NCBI GenBank assembly: GCA_945877505.1
Contig: CAMDWT010000002.1
Coordinates: 35,453-99,452, forward strand
Length of the DNA: 64,000 nt
DNA from: Crenothrix polyspora
Lineage (GTDB): Bacteria > Pseudomonadota > Gammaproteobacteria > Methylococcales > Methylomonadaceae
Direction: 5' to 3'
Numbering within the stretch: the stretch's first letter is position 1; the number at the start of each line of letters is the position of its first letter. Below the pieces are notes generated by a model, which was given only the letters and a program-made list of their open reading frames with translations, had not been told where the DNA came from and did not search any database. Position numbers and translations under genes: made by a program. Below, in pieces: positions 31,326 through 42,529 of the stretch.

Positions 31326-32648
31326 TTATTCGATATTTTTAAAAAGAATTTTAGAATTTCTTTGTGGGTTGTAGAGAATTTTAAGTGGCTCAGGAAGGCT
31401 ACCGATATCTGTCGATAAAAACCCCCGATCAATAAACCAGTGCATGGTTTGTGTTGATAAAACATAGAGTGTTTGTAGCCCTAGTTTTTTAGCTTGTACA
31501 TAAACATAATCAAGCAGTCGATTGCCACGGGCAGATTTTTGATAATCTGGATGGATGGCAAGGCAGGCAATTGCACCGAAGTGGCCATCGCGATTTGGAT
31601 GTAAAGCGGTACAGCCAATAATTAAACCATCTCTTTCGATGATAATGTAATCGGCTATTTCCATCTCAATTTTTTCCCTAGAGCGTTTGGCCAATATGCC
31701 TTGATGCTCTAATGGTTTGATTAATTCAAGAATGCCGCCAATGTCATTGAGAGTGGCGGGTCTTAATTCTTCATAAGGCATGGAGCTGATTAATGTACCT
31801 ACGCCATCACGACTAAATAGCTCTAGCAATAAGGCGCCATCAATTGTCCGGTTGATTAAATGAACACGTTCAATATTTTCCCGACAACTTTGAATAGCCG
31901 CTTTTAAAGGAAGGCTAATAGTCTCATCAATAGTTTGATTTTTTTTAAGGAAATCCTCGGCTTCCTGAATAGTCATTTGCCGAATTTGTTCATTAGTTTC
32001 TGGGTTGCAGCAACTTTTTTCGGTTAGCAGAATTAATTTTTCGGCTTTTAATGCGATTGAAACGGCTTTAGCAACTTGTTCTGCTGATAGATTGAAAATC
32101 TCACCACTGGGTGAGTAACCAATGGGAGAGATTAGCACGACATTGTTTTGATCGAGTTGTTGATGAATAGCAATATTATCTATTCGACGCACTTCGCCAG
32201 TATGTCCGTAATCAATACCATCGATAACACCGATCGGTTTAGCGGTTACAAAATTACCGGACGCCACTTTAAGACTGCTTCCCGCCATTGGTGAATTTGC
32301 AAGTCCCATTGATAATAATGCTTCAATTTCAACACGCACTAAGCCTGCGGCTTCTTTAACACATTGCAAGGCTAGATCATCGGTAATACGTAAATTATTA
32401 TGAAACAGAGCCGGAGCATTAAGTTTGTTAAGGCGCTGGTCAATCTGGGGGCGTATGCCATGAACTAAAACTAAACGAATGCCCAAGCTACTAAGAAGCG
32501 CAAAGTCGTGGACATGATGATCAAAGTCGTCAGCTAATACCGCTTCACCACCAAAAGAAATAACAAAAGTTTTATTCCGATGTGCGTGGATATAGGGCGA
32601 TGAGTCTCTAAACCAACTGACAAAAGCGTTTTGTGATTTCATAATCAT
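31326..32648 (-). CDS. argA: amino-acid N-acetyltransferase (N-acetylglutamate synthase)
   Basis: Amino-acid kinase domain plus C-terminal GNAT; FRDSSPYIHAHRNKTFVISFGGEAV. Confidence 0.95.
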   Translation of the reverse strand: MIMKSQNAFVSWFRDSSPYIHAHRNKTFVISFGGEAVLADDFDHHVHDFALLSSLGIRLVLVHGIRPQIDQRLNKLNAPALFHNNLRITDDLALQCVKEAAGLVRVEIEALLSMGLANSPMAGSSLKVASGNFVTAKPIGVIDGIDYGHTGEVRRIDNIAIHQQLDQNNVVLISPIGYSPSGEIFNLSAEQVAKAVSIALKAEKLILLTEKSCCNPETNEQIRQMTIQEAEDFLKKNQTIDETISLPLKAAIQSCRENIERVHLINRTIDGALLLELFSRDGVGTLISSMPYEELRPATLNDIGGILELIKPLEHQGILAKRSREKIEMEIADYIIIERDGLIIGCTALHPNRDGHFGAIACLAIHPDYQKSARGNRLLDYVYVQAKKLGLQTLYVLSTQTMHWFIDRGFLSTDIGSLPEPLKILYNPQRNSKILFKNIE

Positions 32649-32663
32649 TCGATTAGTGTATAG

Positions 32664-32729
32664 GGTGCGTTTAGGTAGATAAACGCACCAATTGCCGTTG
32701 AAGGATGGGCTTACTTACGACAGCCCATC
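32664..32729. repeat. two tandem REP-like palindromes in the ilvD-argA intergenic region
   Basis: GGTGCGTTTA-GGTAGA-TAAACGCACC (32664-32689) and GATGGGCT-N10-AGCCCATC (32704-32729). Confidence 0.75.
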
Positions 32730-32736
32730 TTACAAA

Positions 32737-34434
32737 TCAATCCAAATTATCAGTCACCGCACCTAACGACGCCGAACTCACCAATTTGGCATATTTTGCC
32801 AACACACCACGGGTATAGCGAGGTGCGGGTTGCGTCCAGTTTTCTAGTCGTCTGGCTATTTCATGTTCATTGATAACTAATTTAAGTTCATTATTTTCTG
32901 CATCAATGGTAATGGTATCGCCATTTTCAATAATTGCTAAAGGTCCGCCTACAAATGCTTCAGGGGTAATGTGACCAACGACAAAGCCGTGTGTGCCGCC
33001 GGAGAAACGTCCATCGGTAATTAATGCCACTTCTTTGCCCAAGCCTTTACCCATTATCGCGGAAGTCGGGGAGAGCATTTCGCGCATACCTGGGCCTCCT
33101 TTAGGGCCTTCGTAGCGAATAACAATCACATCGCCTTTAACGATATCGCCGTTTAATATACTTTGCAGGGCTTGTTCTTCAGCATCAAAGACTTTGGCAG
33201 TACCCACAAAACGCAGGCCTTCTTTTCCAGTAATCTTGGCTACTGAACCACCGGGAGCCAGGTTGCCATATAAAACAACCAAGTGGCTGTCTTTTTTTAT
33301 CGGATTATCCAGAGAATGAATAACGTCCTGATCATCAGGATACGGCTTAACATTGGCTAGATTTTCCGCTAGCGTTTTACCCGTAACGGTTAAGCACTCG
33401 CCATGAAGTAAGCCTTTATCTAGCAGGATTTTCATGAGCGGTTGAATACCGCCGATTTCAATTAACTCGGTCATTAAATAACGGCCACTGGGTTTTAAAT
33501 CAGCAACCAAGGGTACACGTTGACCAATACGAGTAAAATCATCTAAGGTAATGTCTACATTGGCTGCGTTGGCCATTGCAAGAATATGCAAAACAGCATT
33601 GGTTGAGCCGCCGAGCGCGATAACAATAGTAATGGCATTTTCAAAAGCCAATTTCGTCATAATATCACTGGGTTTTATGTCGTGTTTGAGTAACTCTAAT
33701 ACAGCAGCTCCCGCACGTTCACAGTCCAGTGTTTTATCGTTTGATATAGCGGCTTGCGCGGAGCTATTAGGTAAACTCATGCCCAAGGCTTCAATGGCTG
33801 AAGCCATGGTGTTTGCGGTATACATTCCACCGCATGAACCTGCGCCAGGAATTGCTTTAGCTTCGATAGCGGCGAGTTCGGCATCATCTATTTGATTATT
33901 GGCTCTGGCGCCCACCGCTTCAAAAACAGACACCACATCCAGTTTTTTATCTTTATGACAGCCCGGCATAATTGTTCCGCCGTATACAAAAATAGCAGGG
34001 CGATTTAACCGTGAAATTGCAATCATACAGCCAGGCATATTTTTATCACAACCACCAATGGCAACGACGCCATCAAAGCCTTGGCAGCCGACGACTGTTT
34101 CAATAGAATCAGCAATAACTTCGCGGGATACCAGCGAATATTTCATGCCTTCTGTACCCATTGAAATCCCGTCAGAAATAGTAATGGTATTAAAAATTAC
34201 GGCTTTACCATTGGCATTGTCAACACCTGATGCAGCTGAGTCAGCAAGTTTGTTGATGTGCATATTACAAGGGGTAACCATGCTCCATGTTGAAGCAATG
34301 CCAATTTGTGGTTTTTTGAAGTCTTCATTTTTAAAGCCAACAGCATGCAACATGGCTCGACTAGGTGCGCGCTCCATGCCGTCAACAACTTGAGAAGAAA
34401 AGGTGCGAGTGTTGTGGTCATCTGAATGAGCCAT
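32737..34434 (-). CDS. ilvD: dihydroxy-acid dehydratase
   Basis: [51 protein letters not shown]. Confidence 0.97.
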   Translation of the reverse strand: MAHSDDHNTRTFSSQVVDGMERAPSRAMLHAVGFKNEDFKKPQIGIASTWSMVTPCNMHINKLADSAASGVDNANGKAVIFNTITISDGISMGTEGMKYSLVSREVIADSIETVVGCQGFDGVVAIGGCDKNMPGCMIAISRLNRPAIFVYGGTIMPGCHKDKKLDVVSVFEAVGARANNQIDDAELAAIEAKAIPGAGSCGGMYTANTMASAIEALGMSLPNSSAQAAISNDKTLDCERAGAAVLELLKHDIKPSDIMTKLAFENAITIVIALGGSTNAVLHILAMANAANVDITLDDFTRIGQRVPLVADLKPSGRYLMTELIEIGGIQPLMKILLDKGLLHGECLTVTGKTLAENLANVKPYPDDQDVIHSLDNPIKKDSHLVVLYGNLAPGGSVAKITGKEGLRFVGTAKVFDAEEQALQSILNGDIVKGDVIVIRYEGPKGGPGMREMLSPTSAIMGKGLGKEVALITDGRFSGGTHGFVVGHITPEAFVGGPLAIIENGDTITIDAENNELKLVINEHEIARRLENWTQPAPRYTRGVLAKYAKLVSSASLGAVTDNLD

Positions 34435-34533
34435 GTGCTTTATTCCTAGGTTTAAGGTGAAAAATTTAAAGATGAAAGCGGCAGGAATATGGCTTATTGC
34501 CTTTGTCCTGGTGTATTTTTTCTGGTGTTTTAA

Positions 34534-35202
34534 TTAATAAGAATCCCAGCGGCTTTTGCGACGCCAGCTAAGTTTGGGCAGGATAAAGCCCAATATAACA
34601 CCAACCAGTGACAGTAAGCCGCCATATAAAAACCAGTCTTGGCTGGCAGTGTCTTTTAATGCCTGATTTTCTAATTTGAACTGTTGTAAGTCTCTTTCGA
34701 CATTAACTACCCGCTCTTGCAGTTCATCCCGCTCATTTTTTAATTGGAAAGCGCTGGAGGCTGTTTTCTTAAGGTCGTTAAGTTCTCTTGCCAATTGATC
34801 TCGTTCTGTTGCTATAGACTTTTCTAAAGAGGTTCCAGGTGTCAGTGTATCTTTAAGCGCGCTTAATTCAGACATTAGTGCCGCATTGCTAGTCTGAAGG
34901 TGCATAATGGTATTGCCGGCAGTGTCCTTAGGATCAATAACAGGTACTTGTTTAGTCGTAAAGCGTGATTTGATATGACCTTCAGTGCCATCAATCAGAC
35001 GCACTTTAATGAAATCAAATTTGTTTTCATTTTCAATAACGGTCAGCGGTGTACCAATAGCCAGTAACTTTAAGGCTTTACCGTAAATGCTAGGAGAACT
35101 CCGTAAAGTTAAATTAACATCATCTGCAACATAGATAGTTTCCGCTTTAGCGATATCTAAGGTTAGTAGCAAGATAAAAAAAGCACTGAGTAATTTATTC
35201 AC
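34534..35202 (-). CDS. TIGR04211-type SH3 domain protein, membrane-anchored
   Basis: Signal peptide, SH3b domain, coiled coil, C-terminal TM; start taken at in-frame GTG (NKLLSAFFILLL). Confidence 0.75.
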   Translation of the reverse strand: MNKLLSAFFILLLTLDIAKAETIYVADDVNLTLRSSPSIYGKALKLLAIGTPLTVIENENKFDFIKVRLIDGTEGHIKSRFTTKQVPVIDPKDTAGNTIMHLQTSNAALMSELSALKDTLTPGTSLEKSIATERDQLARELNDLKKTASSAFQLKNERDELQERVVNVERDLQQFKLENQALKDTASQDWFLYGGLLSLVGVILGFILPKLSWRRKSRWDSY

Positions 35203-35240
35203 GGGTATCTTCCGTTGGTAGTGGTTTGTTAACGTCGATT

Positions 35241-36149
35241 TTAAGCTTCTTTTTTGCAAAGAAGAAATTCAAGCAGTGCTTTTTGTGCATGTAGGCGATT
35301 TTCAGCTTCAGCAAAGATCACACTTTGCGGGCCGTCAATGATGTCAGCGGTGACTTCTTCACCTCTATGGGCAGGTAAACAATGCATAAATAAGGCGTCA
35401 TTATTGGCGGCACTCATAATGGTCGCGTTAATTTGATAGTTTTTAAAAGCAACTTCACGAAGGTTTTGTTCTTCTTCTTGTCCCATGCTAGCCCAAACAT
35501 CGGTAACACAAAGGTCACTATTTCTTGCTGCTTCTAAAGCGGTATCAAATAATTTGACATGAGTACCGGCGGCTTCAATAAACGAGGGGAGTGGCTGATA
35601 ATCATGGGGGCAGGCAATGTTTAAAGTAAAATCAAGCAACATTGCGGCATGAATGTAGGAGTGACACATATTGTTGCCATCACCGATCCAAGTGACTGTT
35701 TTACCTTTAATATCACCGCGAAACTCAAAATATGTTTGCATATCAGCTAGTAACTGACAAGGGTGTTGCTGATCAGTTAAACCGTTGATGACCGGAACAC
35801 TTGAGTATTGGGCAAAAGTCGTTACTGTATCGTGCTTGTCAGTTCTAAGCATAATGCAGTCAACCATGCTAGAAATTACTTTGGCACTGTCATGTAAGGG
35901 CTCACCTCTACCTAGTTGAGTGTCTCTAGGCGATAAAAAGAGGGCGCTACCACCAAAATGAACCATCCCAGCTTCAAATGAAATTCGGGTGCGCGTCGAT
36001 GATTTTTCGAAAATCATCGCTAAAACTTGGCCTTTTAAGGGTTGGTAATGGGGGTCACGATTATTTTTAAGGGCTATGGCTCTATGTATTATATGGCGAA
36101 ATTCTTCGCTGGATAAGTCGAGTAAGCTAGTAAAATGTCTTAGATTCAT
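35241..36149 (-). CDS. argF: ornithine carbamoyltransferase
   Basis: [29 protein letters not shown]. Confidence 0.96.
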   Translation of the reverse strand: MNLRHFTSLLDLSSEEFRHIIHRAIALKNNRDPHYQPLKGQVLAMIFEKSSTRTRISFEAGMVHFGGSALFLSPRDTQLGRGEPLHDSAKVISSMVDCIMLRTDKHDTVTTFAQYSSVPVINGLTDQQHPCQLLADMQTYFEFRGDIKGKTVTWIGDGNNMCHSYIHAAMLLDFTLNIACPHDYQPLPSFIEAAGTHVKLFDTALEAARNSDLCVTDVWASMGQEEEQNLREVAFKNYQINATIMSAANNDALFMHCLPAHRGEEVTADIIDGPQSVIFAEAENRLHAQKALLEFLLCKKEA

Positions 36150-36160
36150 GGTTCGATTAT

Positions 36161-37342
36161 TTAAGCAGTTTGTACAGTGTAGTCATTAATAATGGCTGAT
36201 AAGGTTTCAACTAGTAACATAATTTCCTGCTCATCAATAATGAGTGGGGGTAGTAGACGAATAGTGGTGTCATTAGTTACATTAATTAATAAGTACTTAT
36301 CTAGCGCTATTTTAACTAATTCGGGGCAAGGCCTGTTAAGTTCTATGCCGATCATTAAGCCTTTGTTGCGGATATCAAGCACATGGTGGTTGTTTTTAAG
36401 GCGTTCTTTAAATCCAGCGCTTATGCGCTCGCCTTTTTGAGTGGCAAGTGCAATCAAATTTTCTTCATCCATTGTTGCTAATACGGCTAAGGCCGCACTG
36501 CAAGCTAAGGGATTGCCGCCAAATGTAGAGCCATGGGTTCCGGCTGTCAGAAGAGATGAGGCTTTGCCACTGGCTAGACAAGCGCCAATAGGCACGCCAT
36601 TGCCTAGTGCTTTTGCTAACGTGCAGACATCAGGAATAATATCATTGTGTTGAAAAGCTAGGAATTTTCCAGTGCGCCCTACACCTGTTTGGATTTCATC
36701 GAGCATCAGCAATAAGCCATGCTGATCACAAAGCGTACGCAATTGGTTTAGGTAATCAGATGCAGGAATATTGATGCCACCTTCACCTTGAATGGGTTCG
36801 ACTAATAGCGCAACGATATTTTTATTTTGCGCTATGGCTGTTTTTATAGCGTCTACATCGTTGAACGGTACGCGAACAAAACCTTCAACGAGGGGTTCAA
36901 AACCATATTGTACTTTTACATTACCTGTTGCGCTTAACGTCGCTAATGTGCGGCCATGAAAACTTTTTTCCATGACGATGATTGCGGGCTTATCTATGCC
37001 TTTTTCATGACCAAATTTGCGAGCCAATTTAATCGCGGCTTCATTTGCTTCTGCGCCAGAATTACAGAAAAAAACGTTATCCATGCCACTTTTTTCTGTT
37101 AATTGATCGGCTAAAATTTCTTGATTAGCTATTTTATAGATATTTGAAGTATGGATTAGTTTTTTACTTTGTTCGCAGATAGCTTTATGTATCGCCGCGT
37201 GAGCATGTCCTAAATTACACACAGCTATGCCGGATAGTGCATCTAGGTAGCGATTATTATTTTCATCGATCAACCAAACACCTTCGCCCCGGTCAAATGT
37301 GATCGGTAGACGGTTATAGGTTGGCATGATGTGGCTAGTCAT
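36161..37342 (-). CDS. argD: acetylornithine/succinyldiaminopimelate aminotransferase
   Basis: Class III aminotransferase; [28 protein letters not shown]; start [12 protein letters not shown] preferred. Confidence 0.93.
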   Translation of the reverse strand: MTSHIMPTYNRLPITFDRGEGVWLIDENNNRYLDALSGIAVCNLGHAHAAIHKAICEQSKKLIHTSNIYKIANQEILADQLTEKSGMDNVFFCNSGAEANEAAIKLARKFGHEKGIDKPAIIVMEKSFHGRTLATLSATGNVKVQYGFEPLVEGFVRVPFNDVDAIKTAIAQNKNIVALLVEPIQGEGGINIPASDYLNQLRTLCDQHGLLLMLDEIQTGVGRTGKFLAFQHNDIIPDVCTLAKALGNGVPIGACLASGKASSLLTAGTHGSTFGGNPLACSAALAVLATMDEENLIALATQKGERISAGFKERLKNNHHVLDIRNKGLMIGIELNRPCPELVKIALDKYLLINVTNDTTIRLLPPLIIDEQEIMLLVETLSAIINDYTVQTA

Positions 37343-37509
37343 GGTATTTGCCTGTAAACAAAAAATAGTTAACAACTATATTATAAAAAAATGTTCGATT
37401 ATAAGTACCAATCTAATCACAGGCAAGTGATCGATGATAAGATTTGCTTTAGTATGTAGCGTAAAGTTGATAAAATCAAAGAACATTAAGTTTATTTGAG
37501 TGAATATTT

Positions 37510-37833
37510 ATGAGCGTTATAGAAAGAATTAAAGATCAAATTGAAAATAATTCAGTTGTTTTATACATGAAAGGGACGCCTGATTTTCCACAATGTGGTT
37601 TTTCGGGGCAAACGGTGCAGATGTTAAATGCCTGTCATGCTAAATTTATGTATGTGAATATTTTTGAAGACCCAGAATTGCGTGAGGCGCTTAAGGAATA
37701 TTCAAATTGGCCTACTTACCCACAATTGTATATCGATGGTGAGTTAGTAGGGGGTTGCGATATTGTTATTGATTTGTATAAAAAAGGCGAGTTAGCAACC
37801 CTGTTGGTTGCTGTGGGTGGCGTCACCGATTAA
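37510..37833 (+). CDS. grxD: monothiol glutaredoxin, Grx4 family
   Basis: VVLYMKGTPDFPQCGFSGQTVQ, SNWPTYPQLYIDGELVGGCDI. Confidence 0.95.
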   Translation: MSVIERIKDQIENNSVVLYMKGTPDFPQCGFSGQTVQMLNACHAKFMYVNIFEDPELREALKEYSNWPTYPQLYIDGELVGGCDIVIDLYKKGELATLLVAVGGVTD

Positions 37834-37841
37834 TTTTCAAT

Positions 37842-37900
37842 ACACGGATGACTCGTTATCGCGTTTTTATGGTTTAAGCGTTGTTTTTCGTCATCCGTGT
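37842..37900. repeat. inverted repeat between grxD and rnt
   Basis: ACACGGATGAC ... GTCATCCGTGT, 11-bp perfect arms separated by 37 bp, between convergent genes. Confidence 0.65.
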
Positions 37901-37911
37901 AGCTTTAAATT

Positions 37912-38535
37912 TTAATGATCAAGCGCTTCAAGTTGTTTCCATCTATTAATAATCATACAAAATAATTCGGCTGTTTTTTCGGCATCATACAAAGCGGAAT
38001 GAGCTTTTTCATTATCCCAATCCAAGCCCGCAGCCTGAGCAATTTTTGCAAGCACTGTTTGTTGATAGGCCAATCCCCCTAAAGTAGCCGTGTCAAATGT
38101 GCTAAATGGATGGAATGGACTGCGTTTGATTTGTGTGCGTTGGATGGCAGCATTTAAAAAAGCAATGTCAAAAGCAGGATTATGGCCAACTAAAATGGCT
38201 CGCGTACAATTGTTGCGCTTTACCGCCAGCTTAATGGGCTTAAATAGCATGTCCAGCGCCTCTTTTTCATCAATAGCCATACGAAAAGGATGGTGTGGGT
38301 CTATGCCATTAAATTTTAATGCAGCAGGATCTAATTCAGAGTTTTTAAAAGGTACAACATGGGTTGTATAGCGCTCAGTGATTTCTAAGTTATTGTTGTC
38401 GTTAAGTTCAACAATGACAGCAGCAATTTCCAGCAAGGCATTTTTTTTAGGATTAAATCCGGCTGTTTCTATGTCAACGATAACAGGGAGATAGCCTCTA
38501 AAACGTTGATTTAAAGGAATTGCGGGTATGTCCAT
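37912..38535 (-). CDS. rnt: ribonuclease T
   Basis: LPVIVDIETAGFNPKKNALLEIAAV DEDD exonuclease motif; VGHNPAFDIAFL. Confidence 0.93.
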   Translation of the reverse strand: MDIPAIPLNQRFRGYLPVIVDIETAGFNPKKNALLEIAAVIVELNDNNNLEITERYTTHVVPFKNSELDPAALKFNGIDPHHPFRMAIDEKEALDMLFKPIKLAVKRNNCTRAILVGHNPAFDIAFLNAAIQRTQIKRSPFHPFSTFDTATLGGLAYQQTVLAKIAQAAGLDWDNEKAHSALYDAEKTAELFCMIINRWKQLEALDH

Positions 38536-38619
38536 TATGATGTGTTGTATCCTGAAAACGATTAAAAAAGTAGGGCATGTTACGCCAAGTTAGATGTAGA
38601 GACTTAAATTATTTCGTCT

Positions 38620-39651
38620 CTACTGTAATTGCCAATGTAATTCTTCACCTGCATTGACAGGTGTGATGATATTTTCAGGATCTCCATAAGTTGACGGTAT
38701 TGTCCATGTCGATCTTGTTAACGTGACCGTCTCTGTATTTCTGGGAAGGCGGTAAAAATCAGCTCCAAAAAAACTAGCGAAGCCTTCTAATTTATCTAGG
38801 GCATTGGCGGTTTCGAAGGCTGTCGCATAGAGTTCTAAGGCGGCATGCGCACTGTAACAACCGGCACACCCACAGGTGGTTTCTTTAAGGGTTGTAAGGT
38901 GTGGAGCGCTGTCTGTGCCTAAAAAGAATTTTGGATTGCCACTAGTCGCGGCTTCAAGTAATGCCAAGCGATGACGCTCTCGTTTTAGGATGGGTAGGCA
39001 ATAATAATGGGGGCGAATACCGCCTGCGAGAATGGCGTTACGATTATACAAGAGATGTTGAGGCGTAATAGTTGCTGCGATATTATTTCCTGAGGCATTT
39101 ACAAACTGAACGGCTTCAATCGTAGTGACATGCTCAAGCACGATGCGTAAATTAGGGAAGTTATTGACGATTTTGCTTAGGCTGGCCTCAATAAATACCC
39201 GTTCACGGTCAAAAATATCACAAGCTTGATCGGGAACTTCACCATGAATGAGTAAGGGAATGTCTTGTTCTTCGAGAGCGGTTAATAAGGGGTAAATGGC
39301 TTCAATATCAGCAACACCAGAATCAGAGTTAGTGGTGGCGCCTGCTGGGTAGAGTTTAAAGGCGTACACATGTTCAGCGTCAGCCGCTTTTTTTATTTCA
39401 GAGATTGGCGTGGATGCTGTCAAATATAAAGTCATTAGTGGGGTGAAAGTTACCCCAACAGGCAGTGCGTTTAAAATTTCTTCTCGATAAGCTAAAGCCT
39501 GGCTGACTGTCGTCACGGGCGGCTTAAGATTTGGCATGATAATCGCTCGGGCAAATTGCCTAGCAGTATGCGGTAATACGGTTTTTAAAATAGCGCCGTT
39601 TCGAACATGTAAGTGCCAGTCATCGGGGCGGGTTATGGTTAATGTTTTCAT
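38620..39651 (-). CDS. pyrC: dihydroorotase
   Basis: TITRPDDWHLHVRNGAIL, LIHGEVPD, LGTDSAPH. Confidence 0.96.
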   Translation of the reverse strand: MKTLTITRPDDWHLHVRNGAILKTVLPHTARQFARAIIMPNLKPPVTTVSQALAYREEILNALPVGVTFTPLMTLYLTASTPISEIKKAADAEHVYAFKLYPAGATTNSDSGVADIEAIYPLLTALEEQDIPLLIHGEVPDQACDIFDRERVFIEASLSKIVNNFPNLRIVLEHVTTIEAVQFVNASGNNIAATITPQHLLYNRNAILAGGIRPHYYCLPILKRERHRLALLEAATSGNPKFFLGTDSAPHLTTLKETTCGCAGCYSAHAALELYATAFETANALDKLEGFASFFGADFYRLPRNTETVTLTRSTWTIPSTYGDPENIITPVNAGEELHWQLQ

Positions 39652-39757
39652 TGTGGGCGGTGTGTCTGTAAAATAGACGGTTATTCTATAGTAAGAGCTT
39701 GGAAAAACTAAATTCAGTCCTTATAGTAGTTATTATTTTTTGTTGTCGGAGTGGTTA

Positions 39758-40018
39758 ATGCCAATTTACGAATATCAATGTCAGTCCTGTGGGCATGAGC
39801 ACGAAGCGTTACAAAAGTTGGGTGCAGACCCCATACTTATATGTCCTGCTTGTACGAAGCCGGAGTTAATGAAAAAAATTTCAGCGGCCGGATTTAGATT
39901 AAAAGGAACCGGTTGGTACGAAACTGATTTTAAAAGCGGCACTAAGAAAAATGTCGCAGGTGACGCCTCTACAGCAAAAGCCAGTAGTTGTCCGCCTAGT
40001 GGTTGTAAAAGCGATTAA
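39758..40018 (+). CDS. FmdB-family zinc ribbon protein
   Basis: MPIYEYQCQSCGHEHEALQK; upstream of aspS as commonly seen. Confidence 0.93.
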   Translation: MPIYEYQCQSCGHEHEALQKLGADPILICPACTKPELMKKISAAGFRLKGTGWYETDFKSGTKKNVAGDASTAKASSCPPSGCKSD

Positions 40019-40123
40019 CCAAACAAACATCAAGTTGATTAAAACGTTAATGATGCTTAATGTTTTTTATTTTTATCTTAATTTTTACTAAACAAACAAT
40101 TTTTTAATACACAGGGAAAATCT

Positions 40124-41917
40124 ATGCGTACCCACAAGTGCGGAGAATTAAATACACAACAGCTAGGCGAAACCGTTTCTATCTGCGGTTGGGTCCACAG
40201 ACGTCGTGACCACGGCGGCGTTATTTTTATCGACCTTAGAGATCGTGCAGGCTTAGTGCAAGTTGTGGTTGATCCTGATGTGGAGGACACTTTTGCTATT
40301 GCTGAACAAGTTCGCAGTGAATATGTATTGCAAATTACAGGCTTGGTACGTGATCGTCCTGCAGGAACCATTAATGCCAATATGCATTCTGGTGCCATTG
40401 AGATACTGGCCAAAAATATTGTCGTTTTAAATGAATCAGAAACTCCGCCGTTTCCGATAGAAAGTGAAATTGAAGTTAATGAAGAGTTACGTTTACGCTA
40501 TCGTTATATCGATTTGCGTCGAACTGCTATGCAAGAAAAAATGAAAGTGCGTCGTGATGTTACGCGAGTACTTAGAAATTTCCTTGATGATAATGAATTT
40601 TTTGAAATTGAAACACCCTATTTAACGAAAGCGACACCTGAAGGCGCGCGTGATTACATCGTGCCGAGCCGTACTCACGAGAATTCATTTTTTGCGCTGC
40701 CACAATCACCACAGCTGTATAAACAAATGTTGATGATTGCCGGTATGGATAGATATTATCAAGTAGTACGTTGTTTCCGTGATGAAGACTTACGTGCGGA
40801 TAGGCAGCCAGAGTTTACTCAGCTTGATATTGAAACATCCTTTATGGATGAAAATGAAATTATGACGGTCATGGAAGAAATGATACGTCAATTATTTGCG
40901 AAAGTGATTAATGTCGAGCTAGCGGCTACTTTTCCACGCATGAGTTATCAAGAATCGGTATCACGTTTCGGCGTCGATCGTCCTGATTTACGTATTCCAT
41001 TAGAGTTGATTGATATCGCTGACGAGATGAAAGCGGTTGATTTTAAAGTTTTCTCCGCGCCTGCTAATGACCCTAAAGGTCGCGTAGTGGCAATGCGTGT
41101 TCCCAATGCAGGGGATTTAAGCCGTAAAGACATTGATGAGTTAACTAAGTTTGTCAGTATTTATGGCGCTAAGGGTTTAGCCTATATTAAAGTCAACGAC
41201 TTAGCTGCTGGATTGGAAGGTTTACAGTCACCGATTGTTAAATTTGCACCCAAAGAAGTTTGGGATAGCGTTTTGGCTAAAACAGGCGCACAAACTGGCG
41301 ATTTAATATTCTTTGGTGCTGATAAAGCCAATATCGTTAATGAAGCCATGGGTGCTTTACGTGTTAAGTTGGGTCAAGACCTTAATTTAATGCAAGGTGA
41401 GTGGAAGCCGGTTTGGATCGTTGATTTTCCGATGTTTGATTGGGATGAAAAAGCGGGGCGATTTAATGCCATTCATCATCCTTTTACAGCGCCAAGTTGT
41501 TCTGTTGAAGACTTGGTTGCGAATCCGGGTGTTGCTTTATCACGGGCGTATGATTTAGTCCTAAATGGTACCGAAGTGGGTGGTGGCTCAATTCGTATCA
41601 ATCGCACCTCTATGCAACAAACGGTTTTTGAGATTTTAGGGATAGGCGAAGAAGAGGCTAGAGAGAAATTCGGCTTCTTATTGGATGCTTTAAAATATGG
41701 TGCGCCACCGCATGGCGGCTTGGCTTTTGGCCTTGATCGTTTAGTGATGTTGATGACGGGTTCAAGCTCAATTCGTGACGTGATAGCTTTTCCAAAAACC
41801 CAATCAGCAGCGTGTCCGTTGGTTAGTGCACCTGCTGTAGTGACCGATGAGCAATTAAAAGAGTTGGGCATTCGTTTAATTAAACCGGCAGGAAAAGAAA
41901 AAGTTAAGCAAGATTAG
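40124..41917 (+). CDS. aspS: aspartyl-tRNA synthetase
   Basis: [10 protein letters not shown] ... [24 protein letters not shown]; full length. Confidence 0.97.
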   Translation: MRTHKCGELNTQQLGETVSICGWVHRRRDHGGVIFIDLRDRAGLVQVVVDPDVEDTFAIAEQVRSEYVLQITGLVRDRPAGTINANMHSGAIEILAKNIVVLNESETPPFPIESEIEVNEELRLRYRYIDLRRTAMQEKMKVRRDVTRVLRNFLDDNEFFEIETPYLTKATPEGARDYIVPSRTHENSFFALPQSPQLYKQMLMIAGMDRYYQVVRCFRDEDLRADRQPEFTQLDIETSFMDENEIMTVMEEMIRQLFAKVINVELAATFPRMSYQESVSRFGVDRPDLRIPLELIDIADEMKAVDFKVFSAPANDPKGRVVAMRVPNAGDLSRKDIDELTKFVSIYGAKGLAYIKVNDLAAGLEGLQSPIVKFAPKEVWDSVLAKTGAQTGDLIFFGADKANIVNEAMGALRVKLGQDLNLMQGEWKPVWIVDFPMFDWDEKAGRFNAIHHPFTAPSCSVEDLVANPGVALSRAYDLVLNGTEVGGGSIRINRTSMQQTVFEILGIGEEEAREKFGFLLDALKYGAPPHGGLAFGLDRLVMLMTGSSSIRDVIAFPKTQSAACPLVSAPAVVTDEQLKELGIRLIKPAGKEKVKQD

Positions 41918-41929
41918 ATTTAATTAGGT

Positions 41930-41972
41930 GGTGTAGGTTGGATTAACACTGTTTTTATCCAACCTACATAAC
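41930..41972. repeat. REP-like palindrome downstream of aspS
   Basis: TGTAGGTTGGAT-taacactgttttt-ATCCAACCTACA, 12-bp perfect arms. Confidence 0.75.
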
Positions 41973-42072
41973 ACTAAGAGAAGATTTCTTGAGGCGGTCT
42001 AAGAACGACTACTTGATTTGCTAACTGCGGAATTATTTAAAACAGTTCAATTAGAATGCCAAAAAAATAATA

Positions 42073-42429
42073 ATGGCAGCAAAAAAAAAGAGTACTGAAA
42101 AAGAAACTAAAAAAATATCGACTAACCCAAAAAAAATGAGTTCTTTTTTTGCGTGGGATGACGATATTTTAATACTCAATGTGCTCGGTACGCCTGGTGC
42201 TAAACAAGATGTAATTGGCAAGGTTAAAGGTAATCAACTTAAAATCAGTGTTACGCAAGAACCGCGTGCAGGTAAGGCAACTGACCATATGGTGAGGTTC
42301 TTAGCTAAAGAATTTGATGTTTCTACGTCTGATATCGTTGTTGTTTTTGGACGCATGAATATAAATAAGCAATTGCGTATTAAAGCACCCAAGAAATTGC
42401 CCTCAATCATTGCACGGTTAGCGTCTTGA
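42073..42429 (+). CDS. DUF167/YggU family protein with Lys-rich N-terminus
   Basis: VLGTPGAKQDVIGKVKGNQLKISVTQEPRAGKATDHMVRFLAKEF. Confidence 0.85.
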   Translation: MAAKKKSTEKETKKISTNPKKMSSFFAWDDDILILNVLGTPGAKQDVIGKVKGNQLKISVTQEPRAGKATDHMVRFLAKEFDVSTSDIVVVFGRMNINKQLRIKAPKKLPSIIARLAS

Positions 42430-42529
42430 AAAACCTTTCTTAAAACGCCGTTTAGTTTTTTGCGTGCTCTCATCTCAAGCCTAATAAGTCCAACAGACTT
42501 TTTATATGTAACGTTTTAATGGTAAATAA

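Noticed and set aside
33551-34393. Plus-strand ORFs opposite ilvD
   Set aside because: Antisense shadows of a confidently identified ilvD.
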